Origin: Mytilus edulis
Taxonomy: Eukaryota > Mollusca > Bivalvia > Mytilida > Mytilidae
Length of the DNA stretch: 64,000 bases
NCBI RefSeq assembly: GCF_963676685.1
Contig: NC_092346.1
Location: 43,273,289-43,337,288, forward strand
Direction of reading: 5' to 3'
Shown: one piece after another, positions 1 to 12,200 of the stretch
Layout of the letters: each line of letters starts with the position of its first letter
How positions within the stretch are numbered: the stretch's first letter is position 1
Translations under genes and position numbers: made by a program
Notes under the pieces: generated by a model
What the model saw: only the letters and a program-made list of their open reading frames with translations
What the model was told of the DNA's origin: nothing
Database searches by the model: none

Positions 1-798
1 TTTTTTTTGCAGAATTCTGCAATATTTATGACGGTTTTCTGAAAATTAACAGTGGCACCACCCTTTGCCCACAAATATTTTTGCTTAAATAGTCTTTATA
101 TACCATATTCTTTATTTTTCAATACAGATTCCAATGGGCGAGGGGTGGCGTCACATACATAATCATATAAATAGGTGGGAAAATTTTTAGAAAAATGAAC
201 GAAAATGAAATCTATTCCTATTTCAGGCTAAAATATTCATAAATATGAAGCAGATACAATGTACACAATTTTTGTTTTATACTTTTAAATATCCCTTTAG
301 CTGGTTAGCAATGCATACCATTAGATTTCATTTCATAATTGAAGTTTTAAAAAAACAACCTGAAAGGGCTATTTATTGGAGTTCCTGCCTCTACTCCTTT
401 GATGATGTATTTTTAGTTTCTGAGATATAAGAGGCTGTATAGAGGTCATACATTGTATCTTTATTTTGGCTTTTAAAATTTTATAATATTATGAGTTAGT
501 TCCATATAAATTTTATGCCACTACTCTTTTTAAGATACACTTACTGTGCATATCTAAGCTATGTGGGGTGTGGGACTTGTAAAAGTCTATGCATTAACCA
601 TGTGTAGCTCCTTGAAGGTTGGAAGGACAGGGTTAAATCTGCCTGTGATTTGTACATTTGTTAAGATCTTCCATGTAGTCATCATTCGGCATGCATTTGA
701 TCATGCTTTACCTGTCTAACCAATTTATACATTAAAGTTAGAATTCATAGCAAGGTCATTTATATATAAATTTAGGTTGTTAAGATTTCTGAACTTAT
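1..798. other. No recognisable feature
   Basis: AT-rich sequence downstream of gene A. Only short chance ORFs occur; none has protein motifs or splice support. Confidence 0.6.
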
Positions 799-945
799 AG
801 TTCAATTGGTTTGTTTATTATACTTTGCCAAAACTTTAGTTAGTATCTATATCATGCTTTGTAAAAAAGAATAAGAATTCTGTAACAAGTTCAATTGGTT
901 TGTTTATAATACTTTGCCAAAACTTTAGTTAGTATCTATATCATG
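799..945. repeat. Tandem duplication, period 89 bp
   Basis: A 58-bp block starting AGTTCAATTGGTTTG at 799 recurs at 888 with one difference in the block. The spacer between copies (857-887) is not repeated after the second copy. Confidence 0.8.
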
Positions 946-2250
946 ATTAGTAATAAATGTATAATGAAAAGTATTTCAGCGAGTTTTTTTAAAGCTACAT
1001 GGTGTCAAAATCCGTATTAGAAATTAGTTTTCTGTGTATTTTTCTACTGACACAGCCAAACATGCACTACAGGAAAAGTAAAAAATACTTTCATACATCA
1101 TTTTAATGTGATGCTATGATTAGTTCAAATTTTTTTTTATACATAATGCTCAGCGAACAGTTAAGTGCAAATTTGAGGGTAGTACAATACTCTATGTCGT
1201 ACAAAATGTGGAATTGTTATTAACATTTTGTAGGAGAATATTTGAATAGTTGATGCTTATTTGCAACACTATTAAATAGCTAGAAAGTTGTACAAATAAA
1301 ATTAATAAACAAAAAAAGCATTTCGCTAGTTTCATATATTGACATATTACCGTACTCTCTGTGCAAGTTGTTATTGAGCATGTGTTTATGTCACCTTGAT
1401 CAATTCGAGTTGTTTGTTTATTGTGCTTTAAGCTCATGGGTGTTGGACTTCAGAGACAATATTTATTAAAAGGATCAATAGTACAGTTTTTATCAAAATC
1501 TGAATGATTTATATAGCATAAAAGTGAAAACTTTTTGTTCATTTATTTGGAATATTGTGAATTCTACAAACTTGACAATGAAAAGTTGAGGTTCTCATGC
1601 TTTTCTTACATTCTAGTGTTGTAGTTGCCCATCTGTGTCAATATTGAAAAAGAGATTAAGATATAAGCAGGCCTTCTTGTTTGTGTAGTATGCTTAATCT
1701 CAAAATAAAATGATGGAAAAATGGTTTGATTGCCAATAAGACAACTTTCCCAAAGAGACCAAATGACATTGAATTAAATAAACATCTATTATTCACTGTA
1801 TAGCATTTTAGCAAAATCCATACAGCATATATGCATATTAAACTAAAAAAAGGCCATGACATGAAAAATATTAAACAATCAAAACAAGAAAACTAACAAC
1901 ATTGTTATGGTACAAAACAATTAACATTTATTGATAAACAGCAACAAATGACAACCATTTTATTACAGGCTGTCAACTTGGGAAAGAAAAAAAACAATGC
2001 TATGGGCGCCTAACCCACTATAAACATGGGACAATGATGTAACAGCACAACATAAGAACAAACTATAACAATCAGTTGAATAGTTTTGTACCACATCTTA
2101 TTTTTATATTGGCAAGCTATAACTCCTGCAGCAACATGTATCCATTCTATCCCAGAAACAGCATCAGCAAAAACAAATATTGTATAAATTTGATAGTAAT
2201 TTTAGTAAGGATGAGTACATATTAAGTTGTTGTGACAACACATTTCTTAT
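946..2250. other. No recognisable gene
   Basis: AT-rich; no coherent ORF. A mussel-type repeat fragment may lie around 1720-1860 (minus strand words such as 'tggtctctttgggaaagttgtc'-like), but it is too degraded to assign. Confidence 0.4.
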
Positions 2251-2398
2251 CTGAAAGAATTAAGAAGACACTCCTAACAACTCCAAGTCTTTTTGGTGGA
2301 TACCGCTTACAACAATACACGAAGGTTAAAACCAAGGATACAAATGACTGTATGAAAGCTAGCAAGCTAGCAACAATAATGGCTATACATATTAATCA
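2251..2398 (-). pseudogene. Broken third copy of exon 3 of the claudin-like family
   Basis: The minus strand matches exon 3 of genes A and B: V-SLVLT-VY-CKRYPPKRLG is legible, as are an acceptor (TTTTACAG) and a C-terminal ILSG-like end. It is 148 nt rather than 150, because TATACTGCC has become TATAGCC, a 2-nt loss that shifts the frame near the acceptor. The donor CAG|GT is changed to CAG|AT. No exon 1, 2 or 4 partner was found between 2.4 and 5.9 kb or below 2.2 kb. It is read as a relic of a third tandem gene or a duplicated exon. Confidence 0.75.
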
Positions 2399-2644
2399 CT
2401 GTAAAATAGAAGCAGAGACAAGGTCTTAACATGCAGTTTCATTATTATTATTATCTATTTTCAGACCTCGGGGAAAAAATATTTCAATGAGGTAAAGCAG
2501 ATTTTCCAAAAATAAATAACATACTGTGGCTTTTATTAATAAAATTCACCGTATTACAGCTACATGTGTAGCCATCAAGGTTTTAACAACATTTTAGGAT
2601 ATATTTGAACAATTCGTCAGCTTATTATATATCTATATTGAAAG

Positions 2645-2830
2645 ACGTCCAATAAAGGCAACAGTAGTAAACCCCTTTTCAAAAATCAAACATAGATTGA
2701 GAGAAAACAAATCCGGGTTACAAACTTAAACCGAAGGAAACGCACCAACTATAAGAGGAAAACAAATGAAACACTGAATTGAAACAAAAAATTAACGACA
2801 CTTTAACATACAGAGAAAATTGCAGTTTCA
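2645..2830 (+). repeat. Interspersed mussel repeat (AAAGGCAACAGTAGT family)
   Basis: AATAAAGGCAACAGTAGT is followed by a block with AAATCCGGGTTACAAACTTAAACCGA, GGGAAACGCA-like and ATAAGAGGAAAAC words. Related copies are at 4207-4385, 4560-4680 and 12249-12414 on plus, and reverse-oriented copies lie near 16.3, 53.2, 54.1 and 56.0 kb. Confidence 0.7.
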
Positions 2831-3099
2831 AAACATATTGCAAATATGTTGATTTCAGAAAAGAAACTGTCTTTTTTGGAAAAAAAAAACTGTAATTAAT
2901 AAAGGCAGCATTAGCATGTGTAGTGTACCGCTGTTTAATGGTGACTTGAGTAACAACAGTATCAATCAGATTACAATTCTACCTTGACAGGTACACAGTG
3001 TAGATACTATTCTGTACGCTATCCGGAAGTCGCGATTTTCGAAGCGAGAACTTTTTGGATCACATTTTAAATTTGTTGGATATACTATTTTAAACGGTA

Positions 3100-3317
3100 A
3101 GGCAGCAACCATTTGATTTTCTGGGGGGGGGGGGGTATGGTCTTTTTTGGAAAAAAAAGTTTGTTTCCAGTTTTTGGAGAAAAAAATAATTTGTTTTTGA
3201 TTCTGAGAAAAAAAAATTGTTTGTTTCACCCTCAGCTGCCCCTATATGTAATGCTAAAATTGAAAGAGAAAAATTGTTTTCAACTTTCCCCCCCAGAAAA
3301 TCAAATGGTTGCTGCCT
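3100..3317. repeat. Small inverted-repeat element (MITE-like) with G13/C7 runs
   Basis: AGGCAGCAACCATTTGATTT plus TCTGGGGGGG at 3100-3130 is repeated as its reverse complement at 3287-3317. Total length is about 218 bp. No convincing target duplication was seen. The G run beside the left arm and the A-rich centre produce chance ORFs. Confidence 0.7.
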
Positions 3318-3719
3318 AAGATGTTCATCTGTACATTGCTTAATGATTAATTCAACTGATATTGATATTCACAAATGGATTATAATTAAATTTAGCCAGA
3401 GACATATATGTCTCTGATTTAGCACATTCATTATTCGCATCCTTGCCTTAATCAAGAGATTTTCAAGTGCATCATTAAGGAAAATCAGTCGGTGAACATA
3501 AAAACAATCTTTTTGCACCCTTACTGTACAAATTAACGTAAAAACAAGACTTAATTATCTAAATAAAGTATATTTTAAGTGGTGGTAAAAGTTTCCGCCA
3601 GATCTTTGAAGCTAGAAATAAGAAGATCGAGATACAACCTGGTTTGTGTTTTTGATACTTCTTTTTCTGCTATATATCGATCTTATGAGTTCATCTCTTT
3701 AAAACTGATTTCTGTAGTG

Positions 3720-4090
3720 TGTTGATATGTTGTACTGTTACACCGCTATCCAAAGTAAGGAGAGGATTGGGCGCCCAATCGCATTTTTAAGCAAACCACA
3801 TTGTTTCTGGCATGTCCGAAGTCGGGAGCCTGTAAATCATTGGTTATCGTTTGTTGCCTTGTATCACATTTGTATTTCGTTCCTTTTTTTTTTTTAAATA
3901 AATCAGGTTGTTAGTTTTCTCGTTTGAATTGTTTTATATATTTGTTATTCCGGGGACTTCCATAGCTAATATACGGTTTGGATTTTTGAAGGACGTATGC
4001 TGACTTTTAGTCTGTTAATTTCTATGTCATTTGGTCTCTGGTAGAGAGCTGTCTCATTGGTAATTATACTACATTTACTTATTTTCATAA
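3720..4090 (+). repeat. Interspersed mussel repeat (GGTTGTTAGTTTTCTCG family)
   Basis: The block contains CCGAAGTCGGGAGCCTGTAA, GGTTGTTAGTTTTCTCGTTTG, GGGGACTTCCATAGCT and TTTGGTCTCTGGTAGAGAG. The same order of words recurs at 59060-59420, and part of it inverted at 19375-19480. Confidence 0.75.
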
Positions 4091-4206
4091 TCTTCAATAT
4101 TAGTTTGTAACACATAAACATTGTCAACTGGCATTACAGTTTACGTGTCCTATAGAGTGGCGCAATTAACTTTGAATTCAGGACATTCGTCTGTGCAGTG
4201 TCATTT

Positions 4207-4385
4207 CTCTAAATGAATAAATAAAGGCAACAGTAGTATACCACTGTTCAAAACTCATCAATCCCTGGACAAAAAACAAAAATCGGGATAACAAACTAAA
4301 ACTGAGGGGAACGCATTAAATATAAGAGGAGAACAACGACACAACATTAAAATGTAACACACACATAAACGGACTAAGCATTAGA
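4207..4385 (+). repeat. Interspersed mussel repeat (AAAGGCAACAGTAGT family)
   Basis: AAATAAAGGCAACAGTAGTA followed by ATCGGGATAACAAACTAAAAC and ATATAAGAGGAGAACAACGA; nearly identical to 12249-12414. Confidence 0.8.
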
Positions 4386-4700
4386 CAAAAACCTATGAAA
4401 ATAACAAATGTAACATCAAAACCAACATGAATTTGGGATAGATAAGTACCGTGACACGTCTTATAGTAATGTGAATTTACACTAAACATTAACACTAAAT
4501 AAGAGCATCATTAAAGACCACAACGATATTTTCAGATCTACTAAAATTAATTATTTTCTATGTTAATAAATAAATGAAACAGTAGTTTACATCTGTTCGA
4601 CAGTCATAAATCGATTTGGCGAAAACACATCCGGGTCACACACCACAACCGAGGAAAATCATCCATTAATAATATTAATAAATGACACCATTAACTGTTA

Positions 4701-5635
4701 GTCCAGTCAATCTAGCATAAATTTGACCCTAACCAGAAAGTAATTGCAACAGAAGATTTTTAACTTTTAATCTATAGCATTATAACCCAAATATACACAG
4801 AAAAAAATCCCATAAAATCTTACTTCAGGAAGACTTAAAACAACCTTTTAAAATGCCTTTGGAGATTTGCATTGGAAAGGGAGATAACTCTTTAAAAAAA
4901 AAGGCAAAAATATCAATAAAAATTGTTACAAAATTATAACTTTACCGCTTCTATTCTTTAGAACGTATTGATTCTTGATCTTTTAGCGGTCTTTATAGTA
5001 TGACAAACAACTCTAAAGGTGTTTTCAAATATCTTATCAAGCTTTAATCTAAATGTCGTAATTAATAGTTGACCATTTGTTGAATTTTTCAACATGTCAA
5101 GGTAAAGAATCTCAAATATAATAAAAATAATTAAGCATGTATTCTTCTTTTTATGTTAAAAGTTTCTATAGATAAGTAAGATTCTGAAAAAAATATAATA
5201 TACAGATACAAATAGTACCAAATTTTCACATAATTTTTCAAAATGGTCACAAAGCTCCAAATTTGCAATTTCTTTAATGAAAAATGCACAAATAAAATAA
5301 AACTACCCATAACACTTCGGATATGTAAATTTCATGAGCAAAAGATTATATAATTTAATTAAATACAAACTTATAACCCCATCAAATTATCATACTTTAC
5401 ATAAATTTCAAGAAAATCAACCAATAAACTGACTAAAAAAAGACTCATTTTTGCGGAGTTATCTCCCCTTCCAATGTTAACTTCCATAGGAAATTAACCA
5501 TGATGATTTTGAGTTTTTCTAAGTTAGATTTTATGAAACTTTTTTCTGTGTATATTAAGGGCATAATGCTATAGATTATAACTAATACATTTTCTGTTGC
5601 AATTAGTTCGAGGTTAAATCTTAGTTTGACTGGAC
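4701..5635. mobile_element. Inverted-repeat DNA element with ~190-bp ends and TA target duplication
   Basis: The left end GTCCAGTCAATCTAGCATAA and the following ~190 bp match the reverse complement of the right end (TTGACTGGAC at 5626-5635). Both share the words TAATTGCAACAGAA, AATCTATAGCATTAT, ATATACACAGAAAAAA and GGGAGATAACTC. TA flanks both ends. The 935-bp body has no ORF, so it is nonautonomous. A Tc1/mariner relationship is suggested only by the TA. Confidence 0.7.
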
Positions 5636-5959
5636 TATGTTGGTAATCAATCGATTAAAAAAAAAGGTTGAATTGAAATCACTCTATATAATAACAATAA
5701 GTTGGAAAACGACGAAGTTTAATGAAAATATTCATACTATAAAAAACTGGTACATATTTTTTTTTATGACTCCGCACTAAGAAATTACAGTCAGTAATAA
5801 TCTTTTAATGTTTACACATATAATTTATTTTTGTCTTTAGATCCGATCTCTGTTGAACATACACAATTTCGCCATGATAGTTAATTGAATTATATTTATA
5901 TTTTTAAAAACAAATAAAAAATACTCAGAAAAGAGTTGACAAGTAAACATCAGAATCAT

Positions 5960-6216
5960 TCAAGTCTTTGCGATGTATGTGCGTCCTCCCTGTGATGTGT
6001 CAATGACCATCATCTCATAATTGAACTGTCTTTTGGATTGTATTGTCAGCTTGATTAGTATGCTGGCACAAACAACATACATGATAGATCCAAAAATGCA
6101 CAGTACAGGCGAGTAAGGAAAAGTAAAGTCAAAGACACCTGTAAACGGTTGTAACAAATTCGTGTAGTGTCCATACATAATCAAATATATGAATGCAAAG
6201 AGGAAAGTGGTCGTAC
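5960..6216 (-). CDS. Gene A terminal exon 4 (end of membrane segment 3, loop 2, segment 4, tail)
   Basis: The exon is 257 nt from acceptor TTTGAAG|GTACG to the TGA at 5962-5960. It encodes the second half of membrane segment 3, the second loop ([14 protein letters not shown]), the fourth membrane segment and a 25-residue tail ending YIAKT. Gene B's last exon has the same acceptor sequence and is two codons longer in the second loop. Confidence 0.85.
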
Positions 6217-9200
6217 CTTCAAAGAAAATAAAACATCGTATAAATATATTTATAAACTATTCACGTGTTTACTTGAAATCACTAGGATTGTGGATCTGAT
6301 TCTATTCTGAATTTAGAGTCTGAATGCTTTTTATAATTAAATATGAAAATAATTAAAGGTTTTTCCTTAAAATATCAAAATTTATTATATTCTATAACAT
6401 GAGGTTTGTGTGAAATTTTGAATACATGTATCTCTTTAAAAACAATAAAAAATAGACTTGAGCACTTGTTTAGTTCGTATTATTATCAACTTACCAATGT
6501 TTATCACATTTCCTCTTATTTCTATAATAGTCCTAATACTATAGTACACTAAATAATAATAAAAACACTTTCGACTCTTTATGTACAACGGTAAACTATT
6601 ACACAATTCGTGTGATATGTATTGCTGACGTTTGTAAAATGAAACAATAACTGCATTATGTATTTAAATTATTTGTAGTATGATGACTATATATTTTATA
6701 GATATCAGAACAGAACAAGGTATGTTAGCAATTTTCGAAGAATTATCCAAACAAATATACTGAACATGTTTTTCTTGCCGAAATTTAATTTACTGTGAAA
6801 ACGTCTAATATGTACCTTGGTCCATGTAATAATACTTTCTTATCATAAGCAATTGCATAAACCTATTCAATTGAGAATAACAATATTTTTAACTTTCTTT
6901 GATAGATATTTCTAATGGAGAAACCTCTTATATTCCAGCACTGCAAGGGGAGATACTATAATTTTCAAGTTTAACGCTGTGGCTATATTTTTACGTAATA
7001 TAGATAAAGTAAATGTCTAGCCTATACTTCCCGATCTAATTGCATGTTTATTTATAAGAAGCTGAGGGAATATTATATCAATAAATGTGTGCGAAATCTT
7101 GATGTCGATCATAAAAAGCCTTTCATGGCAAAATGCAAAATGGTACTTGGTATGGCGTTGTGCGTTGTCGTTATTGTTTACCTTTTTAATTGAGGTACAA
7201 TGTATAACAATGACATTTAAAAACATTTATACTGCAATCAGCTATTTTACTATTCAGATAAAGCTATACGTATAAACCAAATGATAAACAGAACTGGTGC
7301 TGTAAAATTAAAGATATTTTAGGTAAATATGGCTTTAACTGTATTTGGTTAAGTCAAAAGGTAGATAATGTAGATTTTTTTCTCAGACAATTAAAAGAGA
7401 GAATGGTTGATACATTTATATGCGAAGCAAATGCTTTCTTTGAAGTCTCAAACAAATGTCAATTATATAAATTTATTTTTTGTACACATAATTTACAATT
7501 TTACTTAGACAAACAAGTGAATTACATATATAAACCTTATATTTGTAAATACCGTATTTGTGCACATAATTTGAATATAGAGACAGGAAGATATTATAAT
7601 ATTGACAGGAAAGATAGATTATGTATTTATTGTAATTCAAGTTCCATTGAAGACGAATTTCATTTTTTATTGGAATGTAATAAATATACTAACATTAGAG
7701 AAAAATATATCAAACAATATTATTGGAGGCACCCCTCTACTTATAAATTGATACAATTGTTATCTGTACAGAATATTAAAGAACTGAACAATCTTGGTAA
7801 ATACTTAAAATTAGCGGAGAAACTACGCTGCTAACTTTTATTAATTTTATGAATTTCATACTCTGCGTTATACTTGAAATTGTATTGTATACAAGTTATT
7901 TAATGTATCTCAATGTAGTTAACATTTTATTATTATATGTCTGTTTATTTAATATGGTGCATGTATAATTAATTTGTCAAAAAATGAATGTATATCCTAT
8001 AAGCTGTACTTGCTTTTGGAATAAAGTATTATTATTATTATACGTCAATGACCCCAATTAACCTATAAGCCCCGCCTCCTTATTGTATTTCATCAACAAC
8101 GTCACGTCACGACCATGACAAGGTAAAGTAACAATGGTTAAACTTTTATGAATTTATACTTTTATGTCTTCAAATTGGTTTTTATATACCATGATTATCA
8201 AATGTTATTAATTAAGTTCATTTTCCCTTTCTAATTCCTCAATATGTCAATGTCTTATCGCCTGGACTACGCTCATAGGGAAATACCCCAAAATGGTACC
8301 CAAAGGGGGAAATTCCAAACACTTTTTTTAACCATTTTTGTTATATAATTTTTTCATTTTAAATTTTTTTTTTTCGATTTCAGTATAAAAACAATATACG
8401 TATAGTGTCTTGAAATACGTATACGTATATATTGTCTAAGTATTTACTGATTCTGGAGGTCTGTGAAATCACGAGCCTGTATCGTTAGCTAAGTAGGAAC
8501 AGGCTGGATAATATAAAGAAATAAATAAATACTGTATCATATTTACAAATAAAAACAATAAGAAATTAATTCAATACCTGACATAATCAAAGAGATACTA
8601 CCGATAACTTCAAGTCTTTTGTGTGGATACCGTTTACAGTTGTACACTAATGTTAACACCAATGAGACAAATGCCAGTATCAAAGCTAGTGAGCAAATTA
8701 CAACAATGGCAGTATACGTTTTATTTACTGAAAGTAACAAAGGATTTACTGCAGTAAATACAACAGCTTTCTTTTTCTCTTTCAAATAGTGTTATATTCT
8801 ATAATATATAGCTAACCTCTCAATTTATTTCAAACCAGGACTGTTTTCGTAAAGTTGGTACATATTTAAAAGAAGGTACAGTACAAAAAAAAACAATGTT
8901 ACCTCTTTGTATCTCCAAACATTTAACCAAATTATAAGAATTGCAATTTCAAAAGCTTAATATATTATAATAAACAGCTGCGCCATGAGCGCATGATACG
9001 CCCGACGTCTTATGTGGAAGTTATATGCAATAATCATAAATAGTTTCTGAGAAAGTTTTAAGCAATAACCATATATAGTTTTTGAGACACGGCGGGAAAC
9101 CCCCCACCCTGGTTTAAAAAAAAAAAAAAAACTAAATATCACTTAAATAAAATTTTGAATCAAAACCAAAAAGTATACAGATCTTTAGATTAATATAATA

Positions 9201-12200
9201 AAGAAGTGTGTAAAGTTTTAAGCAATAATCATAAATTATTTTTGAGATACGGTGCGACATGTAAAAAAAACCTCCCCTGTTTAACAAAATACTCAATAAC
9301 TCAAAAATAAAATTTTGAATCATCACCAAAAAGTATACAGATCTAAAGATCAATATAACAAAAAAGTGTGTAAAGTTTTAAGCAATAATCATAAATTGTT
9401 ATAGAGATACGGCACAACATGTAAAAAAAAACTCCCCCTTTTTTACAAAATACTCAATCACTCAAAAATGAAATTTTGAATCATCATCAAAAAGTATACA
9501 GATCTTAAGATTAATATAACAAAGACATGTGAAAAGTTTGTAGCAATAATCATAAATCGATTTTGAGATATGGCGCGACATGTAAATAAAACCTCCCCCT
9601 TATTTACAAAATACTCAATAACTCAAAAATGAAATTTTGAATCATCACCAAAAAGTATACAGATATTAAAATTAATATAACTAAGAAGTGTTTAAAGTTT
9701 TAAGCCATAATCAAGAATCGTTTTTGAGATACAGTGCGACATGTGAAAAAAACACACCCCTGTTTTAGTTACAAAGTGCCGTAAATCAAAAAGTTTAAAT
9801 CTAATTTTCACCAAAAAGTACTAGTATACAGATCATTTGTCCATCATAAGAAACAACTATATTAAGTTTCATGAAATTTGGATAAGTCGTTCTCAAGTTG
9901 CGGTGCGACATGTTTACGCCGGACAGACGGACAGACGGACAGACAGACGGACAGACAGACGGACGGACAGACGGAAGGACGGACGGACGGACACCGGACA
10001 TGTGTATACCATAATACGTCCCGTCAAAATTTTGACGGGCGTATAAAAATGAAGATGAAGGACAAACCCAACATCATATGTCACACCCGCTTTTGATTGG
10101 GTTAATGTTGCTCAGTCCTCATATTTCCATATTGTGTTTTGTATACTGTTGTTTGTCTTTTGTTTTGTTGCCATGGCGTTGTCAGTTTATTATTAACTGA
10201 TAAGTATGAATGTCCCTCTGTTATCTTTATTAAAGTTTATTGTATGTGTTCGGGGTCAGTTTTTAGTTTTTTGTTTTAACCATATTTGTTAATAGTGGTA
10301 TTGGTAACAAGTTATTGCAACTTATATTAACCCCTTTCTACTTTGCGGGTGCGAGTGCTGTTATGTTTCGGCATTAGTCTACTCTTTTCGAAATCTACAA
10401 GGGTGTCTATAAGTGCAAGAGGTATGTTTACTCTAAACACGGGTCAGTCATTTATCTAGCCCGTCCGATGGACTATCATCGATTCCTTAAGACCATACTC
10501 GCAAATGGTGTCAAGCGAGAGCCGAAAATTTAGTCTCGCCGGAACTGGTATCGAACCATGAACCATTGGTTCGGGATCATATAGTCCTACCATTCGCGTA
10601 CGGTCTGATTACTTAATACGATGAACGTTGTAAGGATATTTTAACTGGAAATTGGAAATGTCGTAAATTTGTAATTTATAAAACAGGCATTTTGACTTAT
10701 TGAAACAATAAAAAAATAATCAGTATAAATGAAAATTGAAATACAATCAATTTTTAGCTAAAAATCATTAGTAGTTGATACCTTCTGTTTCTCTGTTCTT
10801 AAAGGGGTACTAGCTGTCAAATTTATGGTCACCGATTTGACTCGAATTCTCATATTTGAAATATAACAATGTAAAACATTTATCCAACTATCAAAAGTCT
10901 AAAATAAACAGTTTACAGAGCATTGGATAGATAATATATAGGTTGGTTTCGTGTGTATTTTAGTCCAGACGTCATCTAATTAACTATCGATTTGACCTCA
11001 GATGACCATATAAGCGATGTAAACATAAATAAAGACATAAATATGTTAAACTAACTCGTGCAATGGATTTTTATAGGTCTGTTTGATTTTACTTTATAGA
11101 TTAAAAATAGATGTTTCTCATTGTTTTTAGCCGTATAAGAATGAATTTATGTTCATCGAATGAGTAATCGAATGATTTACCGTAGTTTCACTTTCATTGT
11201 TGACATTATTTTTCTTTAAATAACCAGTACACGTACAATGCATGCGTTTTCAATCTCTAGCTAGGGGTTAAATTAAAGTTCACATGAATACGGATTTAAA
11301 GAGGTCGACTCATTCACTTGTAAGTGAATAACTAATTATCAATGTTTCTTAGCGTAATTTGACAAAATTGAACCTTTTTGGCTGCAAAAAGCGAATTGTT
11401 ATTTCACTATTTCACTTTCATTATTGATTGAACAGAAAAAAATCAAACTTTAGATTTTTTATATATCTCGTAGCTAGTGCCCCTTTAAGTTGAACATAAT
11501 AATGTAATATGTATACCTTTCATGAATGTGACCTACCGAATTAGACTATTTACCGGATTTGTAATCACATAAGCAACACGACGGGTGCCACATGTGGAGC
11601 AGGATCTGCTTACCCTTCCGGAGCACCTGAGATCATCCCTAGTTTTTGGTGGGGTTCGTGTTGTGTATTCTTTAGTTTTCTATGTTGTGTCATGTTCTAT
11701 GTTGTGTACTATTGTTTTTCTGATTGTCCTTTTCATTTTTTAGCCATCGCGTTGTCAGTTTGTTTTAGATTTGTGAGTTTGACTGACCCTTTGTTATCTT
11801 TCGGCCCTCTTTTATATAGGAACACAATTAATTTAGTGAACAGAAATAAAAAATATATATGGCAGCAAGCAGGGTTTAAGAACATCAGTTGTTCGATGTT
11901 AATAAAATGCGTTTTGTTAAAAAAAACCAATCATCTGTTTTTTTGGTCTTTTGTTAAATGTTGTTTGTGCTGTATTTAGACTCTGCTACAACAAAATTTG
12001 TTAAATGTACACGTATAAAAATTGCGATTTTTATCCAACGCAATCATAGGTTTGAACGTTGTTTTCAATTAAAATTTTATATATATATATATAAAGATTG
12101 CCTAACAATTTAATTTTAACACACTATTTAGTATGCAATTGTTAGAATGTTTAAAATATTTTTAAAACGATAAAAATAAATGCAATATTTTGCTAGACAC

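Noticed and set aside
3120..3135. G-quadruplex as a regulatory element
   Set aside because: Single G13 run inside a repeat arm; run length in such homopolymers is unreliable and no gene is adjacent.
8990..9830. Evenly spaced ~164-bp repeats as a CRISPR array
   Set aside because: Eukaryotic context, diverged units without conserved short direct repeats and spacers; fits a pearl-like core array.
9801..10096. Three ORFs through the ACGG microsatellite
   Set aside because: Repetitive peptides (RTDRRTDRR type) in all frames come from the tetranucleotide repeat, not a gene.
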